A stretch of DNA of 9,217 nt from an uncultured Eubacterium sp. (GTDB taxonomy: Bacteria; Bacillota; Clostridia; Lachnospirales; Lachnospiraceae), in NCBI GenBank assembly GCA_900548465.1, contig URKY01000066.1, positions 1 to 9,217 of the forward strand, written 5' to 3'. A program made the translations under genes and the position numbers. Numbering within the stretch: the stretch's first letter is position 1; every line of letters starts with the position of its first letter. Shown one piece after another: positions 5,127-9,217 of this stretch. Below the pieces are notes generated by a model. It made no database searches. It was not told the origin of the DNA and was given only the letters and a program-made list of their open reading frames with translations.

Positions 5127-5654
5127 ATGGATAAGATAAAAACAAAATTGAAATTTATTAAGTCAGACCGTACAGAGTCATGGGTAGGATTTGTTTCTAT
5201 CAATACTAAAACCGGTTACATTAAGGGCGTTAGAGAAGACGCAAAGGGTCCTAAAAAAGTATGTATTGTAACACATGAGCTAGAGCCAATTATTGAGCCG
5301 AATGTGCTTTATGATGTACAAATGGTTCCTATGAAAAATGAAAAGGCTGGATACATCGTTGTAGCAGCGGAACCACATGCTTTTGATGCAAAGATTACTT
5401 CTACAGTTGTAAAGAATGCTGTGTATTTAGTGGAAGTAAAGTTCGGAAACAAGACAATCAAATACGATCCGCTGGATGGTGTCAAAGATTCTGTTCGTAC
5501 TATTGATGGGGTTGTAGAGGAACTGTCAAAACGTAAAGACATCAAGAATCTACTGCTGGTAATTGATGATTTCTGTAAGTCAGCAAACATTGTATTAACC
5601 GCATTCCAGAACGATGGTCATTATGTCGCAGCAAAAAAAGTTCTCAAAAAGTAG
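5127..5654 (+). CDS. Hypothetical protein (175 aa), first gene of the RNase H operon
   Basis: I start at the ATG at 5127; the in-frame TTG at 5088 lies inside the leader hairpin and is not credible. The N-terminal 85 residues alternate strands and turns (KLKFIKSDRTESWVGFVSI, KTGYIKGVRED, NVLYDVQMVPM), which suggests a small beta-barrel, possibly OB-like. The C-terminal part is mixed alpha/beta and ends in basic residues (AAKKVLKK). No catalytic motif, signal peptide or cysteine cluster is visible. Its last 32 bases overlap the next gene in another frame. Co-transcription with RNase H suggests a nucleic-acid role, but that is an inference. Confidence 0.82.
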   Translation: MDKIKTKLKFIKSDRTESWVGFVSINTKTGYIKGVREDAKGPKKVCIVTHELEPIIEPNVLYDVQMVPMKNEKAGYIVVAAEPHAFDAKITSTVVKNAVYLVEVKFGNKTIKYDPLDGVKDSVRTIDGVVEELSKRKDIKNLLLVIDDFCKSANIVLTAFQNDGHYVAAKKVLKK

Positions 5655-5853
5655 AAAACCTAAGCTGCCGAGAAAAAGAAAAAAGGCTTGTATAAAAGCA
5701 CAAGGACGCGCTTCGTATTATAGCACTGTTAATCTTGCTAAAGTAGAAGGAGAGTGGCCTTGTAAATTTTGGGTTAATTCGACAGTAGAAATGAAACCGG
5801 TAATGATAAATGGTACTGTGGCTCTTATTCCCACACCCGCTCAATATTGGTAG
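5623..5853 (+). CDS. Small basic protein (76 aa)
   Basis: The N-terminal 30 residues are extremely basic (KKFSKSRKPKLPRKRKK), followed by a short beta-rich part (ASYYSTVNLAKVEGEWPCKF...). I prefer the ATG at 5623 but the in-frame ATG at 5614 is equally possible. It overlaps the end of the preceding gene by 32 bases and ends three bases before the RNase H gene, so it is surely in the same operon. The basic arm would fit RNA or DNA binding. The protein is not recognised. Confidence 0.72.
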   Translation: MSQQKKFSKSRKPKLPRKRKKACIKAQGRASYYSTVNLAKVEGEWPCKFWVNSTVEMKPVMINGTVALIPTPAQYW

Positions 5854-5856
5854 AAT

Positions 5857-6255
5857 ATGATAGAAATTCCAGTAGAGGGAATAGCTACAGACGCAGCTCA
5901 TTCCACGAAAAATAAAATAACAGAGTTTCAGGGGATAGATTTACGGACCGGTAAGCGGATATTTTATCAGAACCTGGGTAATAAAACGGTGAATATTGGT
6001 GAGTTCTTAGGCGTTGTTGAAGCGGCAAAATATATCATAGAAAATGATTATTCTCCCAGAATTATCTATACAGATAGTATAACAGCAATAGCTTGGTTTC
6101 AAAACAAAAAAACAGCATCCAAGAAGAAATGCAAAGAACTTCAGAAAGCCGAGATATTTCTTAAAACTCTTGCATGGGATGTTGATACAATTGAAGTCCG
6201 ACACTGGAACAACAAAGAATGGGGTGAGACCCCTGCTGATTTTGGAAACAAATAA
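5857..6255 (+). CDS. Ribonuclease H (type 1 fold, compact phage form, 132 aa)
   Basis: All four acidic catalytic residues of the RNase HI family can be placed: D12 in ATDAAHS, E49 in NIGEFLGVVEA, D73 in IIYTDSITAIAW, and D128 in ETPADFGNK. The usual order of strands and helices is kept. It lacks the basic handle insertion in full form and is somewhat shorter than the roughly 155-residue E. coli enzyme. It would hydrolyse the RNA strand of RNA-DNA hybrids, removing primers or R-loops during phage replication. It is the last gene of a three-gene operon and sits right against a strong hairpin (6256-6283). Confidence 0.9.
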   Translation: MIEIPVEGIATDAAHSTKNKITEFQGIDLRTGKRIFYQNLGNKTVNIGEFLGVVEAAKYIIENDYSPRIIYTDSITAIAWFQNKKTASKKKCKELQKAEIFLKTLAWDVDTIEVRHWNNKEWGETPADFGNK

Positions 6256-6283
6256 AATCCTCCAGCAAGAGAACTGGAGGATT
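6256..6283 (-). terminator. Terminator between convergent genes
   Basis: AATCCTCCAG (6256-6265) and CTGGAGGATT (6274-6283) form a perfect 10-bp stem with an 8-base loop. On the minus strand it is followed by TTATTTGTTT, so it best serves the small gene at 6299-6439. On the plus strand it touches the RNase H stop but has no T-run. Confidence 0.75.
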
Positions 6284-6298
6284 GAGATATACAAATCA

Positions 6299-6439
6299 TC
6301 ATTTGTTGGAAGTCTTTCTTCCTCTGAAAGCCCAGATAATGTCAGCGATAGATTTTAACGATGCGGCTACATCGAAATCCACTCTTATTCGTAGGCATTT
6401 TCTCATTGTAAAGGCAATCAGCACCCATGCGATTGGCAT
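6299..6439 (-). CDS. Small membrane-associated protein, near-leaderless (46 aa)
   Basis: The longer frame begins at 6487, but a TACCTTTG promoter lies inside that part, seven bases before the ATG at 6439. I therefore start at 6439: the protein opens MPIAWVLIAFTMRKCLR (hydrophobic, then basic), followed by a second amphipathic segment (VAASLKSIADIIWAF) and a basic tail (RGRKTSNK). Its architecture and transcription signals match the gene at 3677-3841: own TAnnTTTG promoter, ATG 7-8 bases on, own terminator, opposite strand to all neighbours. The two may be distant relatives. Function unknown. Confidence 0.6.
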   Translation of the reverse strand: MPIAWVLIAFTMRKCLRIRVDFDVAASLKSIADIIWAFRGRKTSNK

Positions 6440-6446
6440 ATATTCG

Positions 6447-6454
6447 CAAAGGTA
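6447..6454 (-). promoter_or_regulatory. TAnnTTTG promoter that decides the start of the 46-aa protein
   Basis: The minus strand reads TACCTTTG, followed by seven bases and then ATG. If the -7 box works as in Bacteroides, transcription would begin within a few bases of the start codon. Confidence 0.55.
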
Positions 6455-6500
6455 AGAAGAATCTTTCAAAGTAGGACAGTTTTTCAAAATTCTGTCAACT

Positions 6501-6538
6501 AACGGCTGTTGAGATACTTAGTCATAAATAGCCGTTAC
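6501..6538 (+). other. Hairpin directly before tRNA-Met
   Basis: TAACGGCT (6501-6508) pairs perfectly with AGCCGTTA (6531-6538) over a 22-base loop, ending two bases before the tRNA. It may be a processing or terminator-like element in the tRNA leader. Confidence 0.45.
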
Positions 6539-6540
6539 AT

Positions 6541-6613
6541 AGCGGGATGGAGCAGTTGGTAGCTCGCTTGGCTCATAACCAAGAGGTCGCCGGTTCGAGT
6601 CCGGCTCTCCGCC
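6541..6613 (+). tRNA. tRNA-Met (CAT), or possibly tRNA-Ile2, with irregular acceptor stem
   Basis: D-stem GAGC/GCTC (6550-6553 and 6562-6565), anticodon stem CTTGG/CCAAG with loop CTCATAA (anticodon 6574-6576), and T-arm GCCGG/CCGGC with loop TTCGAGT are all perfect. The acceptor stem is imperfect: counted from the D-stem, the 5' strand is AGCGGGA and the 3' strand TCTCCGC, which pair well only if one 3'-side base bulges out. It lacks the three consecutive G-C pairs expected in the anticodon stem of an initiator. A CAT anticodon could also belong to a lysidine-modified isoleucine tRNA. No CCA is encoded. Confidence 0.88.
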
Positions 6614-6638
6614 ACTAACTAATTAAATTAATTATAGT

Positions 6639-6854
6639 ATGAAAGAGCAAATCATATCTGAAAGGGCAAATATTATTGCCAATTTGAGACAATTGGTTCA
6701 GTCCTTAGTGGAGTTGAATACGAGAGCTAAAACACACGTGTCTTCCAATAAGGCAGACATTAAGAAATTGAGAAAAGACAATAAAGAGTTGGAGAAGATG
6801 AAAACCCGAAACTCATTCTTTATCCGGATTTTTTCTTTGTTCTTTAAGTCTTGA
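6639..6854 (+). CDS. Short coiled-coil protein with hydrophobic C-terminus (71 aa)
   Basis: Residues about 5-55 are a continuous charged helix with heptad-like spacing (NLRQLVQSLVELNTRAK ... IKKLRKDNKELEKMK). The last 14 residues (NSFFIRIFSLFFKS) are aromatic and hydrophobic, enough for membrane-surface attachment or a short anchor rather than a standard span. It lies between tRNA-Met and tRNA-Leu on the same strand, with 25 and 9 bases of spacing. Coiled-coil tail-anchored mini-proteins of this sort can be spanin-like or membrane adaptors, but there is no signal peptide and no specific evidence. Confidence 0.7.
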   Translation: MKEQIISERANIIANLRQLVQSLVELNTRAKTHVSSNKADIKKLRKDNKELEKMKTRNSFFIRIFSLFFKS

Positions 6855-6863
6855 TAAGATGAT

Positions 6864-6949
6864 GCCGCAATGGTGGAATTGGTAGACACGATGGACTTAA
6901 AATCCATTCGTCCGAAAGGACGGTGCAGGTTCGGCTCCTGTTTGCGGCA
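6864..6949 (+). tRNA. tRNA-Leu (TAA)
   Basis: Acceptor GCCGCAA/TTGCGGC is perfect, anticodon stem ATGGA/TCCAT with loop CTTAAAA (anticodon 6898-6900), a long variable arm CGTCC-GAAA-GGACG as expected for class II tRNAs, and a T-arm with TTCGGCT. Discriminator A at 6949, as needed for leucine. No CCA encoded. Confidence 0.95.
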
Positions 6950-7001
6950 CAATGACATTAGTCAATAAGAGTTCTTTGAAATATACCAAACTTAATATGC
7001 G

Positions 7002-7172
7002 ATGAAAAAGTATATAGAACAATTCTTTTTTATGATAGCGGTCTTATTCATTGGCAATAGAGTATTCAATCATGTTGACGCTTGGTTGGGAATTGCTATA
7101 TGTTTTGGGGTTTGCTATCCATTTATTAACATCATTAAATTAATTATCAAAAAACATGAAAACGAAGATTAA
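7002..7172 (+). CDS. Small two-helix membrane protein upstream of the SPFH lipoprotein (56 aa)
   Basis: ATG at 7002 to TAA at 7170-7172. The protein has two hydrophobic segments (about 7-19, QFFFMIAVLFIGN, and about 28-49, WLGIAICFGVCYPFINIIKLI), followed by a charged tail KKHENED. Its end overlaps the start of the SPFH lipoprotein gene by 17 bases, so the two are probably translated from one mRNA and may act together at the inner membrane. The size is below common cut-offs, so it is easily missed. No family is recognised. Confidence 0.75.
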   Translation: MKKYIEQFFFMIAVLFIGNRVFNHVDAWLGIAICFGVCYPFINIIKLIIKKHENED

Positions 7173-7947
7173 GTTTATGTTGGTTGCTCTTATGGCAACA
7201 GTGATTTTTTCATCTTGTGAGCGTGTTGCTCCTAACTACGCCGGTGTCCTTATGGAGAATTACGGTAAAAAAGGTAAAAATGATTTTAAGATTGTGTCCG
7301 GAAAGGTTTCTACATGGGAATGGGGGACAGAGTTGTTCCAGGTACCGTTGTTTGAACAGCGAGGAGGTTTCCAGAGAGCAGTTACTCTGAAAGCTGCTGA
7401 CAATACGGAATTTGAGGCTACTCCTTTATACTCATATAGAGTAATTAAAGACAAAGCGATTGATGTTGTTTTCGATAATAAGCATATAGGTAATGGCGAT
7501 GGCTTTATGAGGTCCTTGGAGGATAACATTTTGGAACCGCGTATTTACGACCTAATTAAAGAAGAAAGCCGGAAGTATAAAACAGATACGCTTATGGCCG
7601 ATGGTGGCTCTTTAGCTTTTGAAAAGCAGCTAGAGGATATTGTTAGGGCGGAGTTTAAAGAACGAGGGTTAGATTTAAAATCGTTTTCTGCTCAATTAGA
7701 GTTTAGTAAGAGAGTCCGGGAAAAGATTGATAATAGAAACGAGGTCAACACTAATATTTCCGTTATTGATCAGAAAATCGAGGAACAGAAAAAGCAAAAC
7801 GAACTGGAAAGATTAAAAACCGAACAGGCTCTTATCACATCGAAAGGGTTAACTAAAGAAATTCTATACAAACAGTTTATAGACAAATGGGACGGAAAAA
7901 CGCCGCTGTATGGGGTAACTCCAGAATTTCTGAAGATGACGAATTAA
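7156..7947 (+). CDS. SPFH/Band 7 (prohibitin-like) lipoprotein (263 aa)
   Basis: The N-terminus is a lipoprotein signal (MKTK, hydrophobic core, then FSSC with Cys at residue 21). After it the Band 7 pattern is clear: PNYAGVLMENYGK, a segment ending in WGTELFQVPLFEQ, then VTLKAADNTEFEATPLYSYRV, a helical part ending in FKERGLDLKSFSAQLEFSKRVREKI, and a charged coiled coil (about 195-228). Band 7 proteins oligomerise on membranes and organise microdomains or proteases; lipid-anchored SPFH proteins are known from Bacteroidetes genomes and their phages, where they might change the envelope of the infected cell (inference). It overlaps the two-helix membrane protein gene upstream. E22 following the Cys is not the Asp that retains lipoproteins in the inner membrane in E. 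coli. Confidence 0.85.
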   Translation: MKTKIKFMLVALMATVIFSSCERVAPNYAGVLMENYGKKGKNDFKIVSGKVSTWEWGTELFQVPLFEQRGGFQRAVTLKAADNTEFEATPLYSYRVIKDKAIDVVFDNKHIGNGDGFMRSLEDNILEPRIYDLIKEESRKYKTDTLMADGGSLAFEKQLEDIVRAEFKERGLDLKSFSAQLEFSKRVREKIDNRNEVNTNISVIDQKIEEQKKQNELERLKTEQALITSKGLTKEILYKQFIDKWDGKTPLYGVTPEFLKMTN

Positions 7948-8014
7948 AGCCCGTAAGTAAATTGGAAAGAGGAGGGGTACGATCCATGCAGTTTCCAACT
8001 TTGGTGTCGCTGGG

Positions 8015-8284
8015 ATGGCTGCATGGGTTGTTAAGAAACATCTTGGAAAAATGTTTTGCACCCCCTTTATTCCTCTGGATGGAAATTATGTAAAATGCTT
8101 GAATGCCTGTGAACCGATCGTATTTCACATTCCAAATGGCAAGAAAGCTCAATTGTTGTTTTTACGTCCTACGGACGGCTTATCGTCTTTTGATTTCCTT
8201 TACGAGAGCGCGAATTTCTCGTACAAGGAGGACAAGCAACAGCAAATAAATTTCCATTACGGCTGCAAAGTTAAAACTTTTTAG
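8015..8284 (+). CDS. Uncertain hypothetical protein (89 aa)
   Basis: First ATG of a frame that is open from 7961. It starts MAAWVVKKHLGKMF and continues with a mixed composition (for example CLNACEPIVFHIPNGKKAQL) that is plausible for a real beta-rich domain, with no signal peptide. Against it: no good leader, no related neighbour, and the last third is antisense to a minus-strand mini-gene that has its own promoter. It may be the second half of a frame-shifted gene starting at 7887. Treat as tentative. Confidence 0.3.
   Translation: MAAWVVKKHLGKMFCTPFIPLDGNYVKCLNACEPIVFHIPNGKKAQLLFLRPTDGLSSFDFLYESANFSYKEDKQQQINFHYGCKVKTF
8180..8257 (-). CDS. Tiny single-span membrane peptide, near-leaderless (25 aa)
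   Basis: ATG at 8255-8257 on the minus strand to TAA at 8180-8182. The peptide is MEIYLLLLVLLVREIRALV followed by KEIKRR: a leucine-rich helix and then an amphipathic basic tail. A TAACTTTG promoter lies eight bases before the ATG, the same spacing as for the minus-strand genes at 3677-3841 and 6299-6439. A hairpin (CGTCC-TAC-GGACG, 8165-8177) stands just after the stop, without a T-run. The size is within the range of toxin-like or regulatory membrane peptides; this is inference only. Confidence 0.45.
   Translation of the reverse strand: MEIYLLLLVLLVREIRALVKEIKRR
8266..8273 (-). promoter_or_regulatory. TAnnTTTG promoter of the 25-aa peptide
   Basis: The minus strand reads TAACTTTG with 8 bases to the ATG at 8257. 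Confidence 0.45.
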
Positions 8285-8289
8285 CCAAA

Positions 8290-8313
8290 AGCCGGTGAAA
8301 AATCCGGCTGTTT
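8290..8313 (+). terminator. Hairpin directly before tRNA-Glu
   Basis: AGCCGG (8290-8295) pairs with CCGGCT (8304-8309) around an A-rich 8-base loop and is followed by GTTT, right against the tRNA. It is either a weak terminator of the gene(s) upstream or a tRNA leader stem. Confidence 0.5.
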
Positions 8314-8385
8314 GCTCGGTTCGTCTATCGGAAAGGACATCTGCCTTTCGAGCAGAAAAGAATGGTTCGACTCCATTACCGAGTA
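8314..8385 (+). tRNA. tRNA-Glu (TTC)
   Basis: Acceptor GCTCGGT/ACCGAGT (first pair G-T), D-stem GTC/GAC, anticodon stem TCTGC/GCAGA with loop CTTTCGA (anticodon 8347-8349), T-arm AATGG/CCATT with loop TTCGACT, discriminator A. The TC-GTC-TA start of the D-region is typical of glutamate tRNAs. No CCA encoded. It is easy to miss because translated frames run across it. Confidence 0.9.
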
Positions 8386-8488
8386 CAACAAGCCCGAAGT
8401 ACAAGGGAACGAACATGCAGGTTATGCTGAGACAAGTCAATATGCAAGTAAACTAAGCCCTGTTCGGAATCGTTGGTCCGGGAGTGTG

Positions 8489-8594
8489 ATACCGAGCTGT
8501 TGGTAGAATCGGTATGTTAGATGTCTTTACGGGAGTGTTCGATTCCTCCACCATCGCCGAAAGGGGATGGGTCGGTTAGGGAGATAAAGACATC
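8489..8594 (+). ncRNA. Unassigned structured RNA element between tRNA-Glu and tRNA-Asn
   Basis: Three strong pairings stack up in 106 bases. ATACCGA/TCGGTAT (8489-8495 with 8509-8515) closes a 13-base loop. GATGTCTTTA/TAAAGACATC (8520-8529 with 8585-8594) is a perfect 10-bp helix enclosing 55 bases. Inside it are a GGAGT/ATTCC hairpin (8532-8536 with 8542-8546) and a CCATC...GATGG stem capped by a GAAA tetraloop (8559-8562). CGGGAGTGT occurs twice (8479-8487 and 8530-8538). It ends four bases before tRNA-Asn. I could not fold it into a standard tRNA; the TTCGATT segment looks like a T-loop but its stem does not pair as a T-arm. Confidence 0.45.
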
Positions 8595-8598
8595 ATTT

Positions 8599-8670
8599 GC
8601 TCTTATAGCTTAGTGGTAGAGCAGATGACTGTTAATCATCAGGTCGGTGGTTCAAATCCATCTAAGAGCG
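8599..8670 (+). tRNA. tRNA-Asn (GTT)
   Basis: Acceptor GCTCTTA/TAAGAGC is perfect, anticodon stem GATGA/TCATC with loop CTGTTAA (anticodon 8631-8633), T-arm GGTGG/CCATC with loop TTCAAAT, discriminator G. No CCA encoded. Confidence 0.95.
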
Positions 8671-8753
8671 CATTTAAGGTTAAAAAGATTGTTATTGGAT
8701 TAGCTTATTTTTCTTTCCGCAAAGCTGTGAAGTTGTGAAACTTCCAGCTCTCT

Positions 8754-8824
8754 GGTTCATTAGCCAAGTGGTAAGGCAATGGTCTGCAAAACCATGATCG
8801 CAGGTTCGATTCCTGCATGGGCCT
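8754..8824 (+). tRNA. tRNA-Cys (GCA)
   Basis: Acceptor GGTTCAT/ATGGGCC with two G-T pairs, D-stem GCC/GGC, anticodon stem ATGGT/ACCAT with loop CTGCAAA (anticodon 8786-8788), T-arm GCAGG/CCTGC with loop TTCGATT, discriminator T, which is the cysteine identity base. No CCA encoded. Confidence 0.95.
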
Positions 8825-8868
8825 CAAATGGGATGCAATTAATTTTCCACGATTTTAAATTGATTTAT

Positions 8869-9217
8869 ATGACAGTATCCAATAAATTGAAAGAATACTA
8901 TAGAGCATATTATCAGAAGCATAAAGAAAGGCTAAAAGAATATGCCAGACAATACTATCAAAAGCATAAAGAAGAAATAAAAAGAAAAAACAATGCTTTT
9001 TATCATAGTCACAAATACCGAAATGCGATGTATTACCGTAATAAAGTAAATAGTGGTCAAGTAGCACAATATGTCAAAAAGCGGAACCAACGTATTGTGA
9101 ATACAAAGATTAGTATATTGCTTTATTCTTTATCTCACCAGAAAGAAATCTTAGATGAGAAGAGAAAAAGAGACGAGTTACGTAAAAAAAAGAATAGAGA
9201 AGGTGCTAAAAAACGTT
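8869..9217 (+). CDS. Basic tyrosine-rich repeat protein, cut by the window end (at least 116 aa)
   Basis: ATG at 8869; the frame stays open to 9217. The N-terminal 50 residues hold three or four 15-residue repeats: LKEYYRAYYQKHKER, LKEYARQYYQKHKEE, IKRKNNAFYHSHKYR and a partial fourth. The rest is very basic (for example EKRKRDELRKKKNREG). Arrays of this Y-x-K-H-K-E type form long charged helices and are common at the N-terminus of phage DNA-binding proteins, including some HNH endonucleases. Here the following domain is out of sight, so no activity is assigned. It starts 44 bases after tRNA-Cys. Confidence 0.75.
   Translation, partial: MTVSNKLKEYYRAYYQKHKERLKEYARQYYQKHKEEIKRKNNAFYHSHKYRNAMYYRNKVNSGQVAQYVKKRNQRIVNTKISILLYSLSHQKEILDEKRKRDELRKKKNREGAKKR

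Larger units (their letters stand above)
7948..8289. other. 342-base stretch without a secure plus-strand gene
   Basis: Two plus-strand frames overlap here. One (ATG 7887, ending 8093) begins inside the SPFH gene and reads ISEDDELKPVSKLERGG before losing protein-like character; ATG 7986 in the same frame has AGGAGGGG eight bases upstream. The other is open from 7961 to 8284 with its first ATG at 8015. A -1 shift near the GGAGGGG at 7971-7977 would join them to a protein of about 130 residues. A minus-strand membrane mini-gene (8180-8257) lies inside. I see no tRNA in this part. Confidence 0.4.

Noticed and set aside
5309..5590. Minus-strand frame opposite the first gene of the RNase H operon
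   Set aside because: Serine/threonine-rich shadow with no control signals.
6007..6294. Minus-strand frame opposite RNase H
   Set aside because: RNase H is certain by its catalytic residues, and the frame crosses the terminator hairpin.
6170..6358. Plus-strand 62-codon frame from inside RNase H
   Set aside because: Crosses the strong hairpin at 6256-6283 and overlaps the minus-strand membrane gene.
7260..7529. Minus-strand frame opposite the SPFH gene
   Set aside because: Antisense shadow of a recognisable domain.
8312..8506. Plus-strand 64-codon frame
   Set aside because: Runs through the whole of tRNA-Glu and the first part of the structured element.
8471..8560. A sixth tRNA suggested by TTCGATT and a CGTTGGT/ACCATCG pairing
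   Set aside because: The T-stem does not pair around TTCGATT, no anticodon arm with a 7-base loop could be built, and the acceptor would have a mismatch.
8855..9067. Minus-strand frame of 70 codons near the right end
   Set aside because: Antisense to the repeat protein; its Tyr/Leu-rich composition is the mirror of Lys/Tyr codons.
1..9217. CRISPR array, insertion sequence, attachment site or replication origin
   Set aside because: No regularly spaced direct repeats, transposase or integrase gene, target duplication or iteron array was seen.

Overview
The window is an AT-rich, gene-dense accessory region that looks like part of a tailed phage (or phage-like element) of a Bacteroidales host. 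Reasons: five tRNA genes scattered among very small genes; a compact RNase H; an ExoX-C-like double-repeat protein; a stand-alone MutS-domain-I-like protein; a lipobox-bearing SPFH protein; A-rich rather than Shine-Dalgarno-type leaders; and promoters of the Bacteroidetes TAnnTTTG type. No capsid, tail, polymerase, integrase or transposase gene is visible, so phage origin is an inference.

Layout. (1) 1-111: end of, or a whole, tiny membrane protein. (2) 160-1620: a tandemly duplicated convergent gene pair. Each unit has a plus-strand gene (family A) behind a conserved TTCTATAGAA element and a minus-strand gene (family B) behind a TAnnTTTG promoter; the two stop codons interlock by exactly 4 bp. 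A third, diverged unit lies at 3091-3563, with the same plus-strand element and the same minus-strand operator-like element. (3) 1685-2997: an ExoX-C-like double-repeat protein and a periplasmic coiled-coil protein. (4) 3632-3857: a small minus-strand membrane protein with promoter and terminator. (5) 3896-4899: a tight three-gene plus-strand operon (unknown, zinc-ribbon protein, MutS-I-like). (6) 5058-6255: a promoter whose transcript starts with a strong hairpin, followed by a three-gene operon ending in RNase H. (7) 6299-8824: tRNA-Met(CAT), Leu(TAA), Glu(TTC), Asn(GTT) and Cys(GCA), interleaved with a coiled-coil mini-protein, a two-helix membrane protein, an SPFH lipoprotein, further tiny minus-strand membrane proteins and an unassigned structured RNA element. 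(8) 8869 to the end: a basic protein with 15-residue repeats, cut by the window edge.

The strands appear to use different promoter logic. Every minus-strand gene I accept has a TAnnTTTG element just upstream. Plus-strand genes mostly lack it, and several carry a different motif. The least explained part is the repeated convergent A/B unit together with the near-leaderless minus-strand membrane mini-proteins. Several genes below (3323-3496, 3677-3841, 6299-6439, 7002-7172, 8180-8257, 4-111) are short and easily missed by automatic callers.
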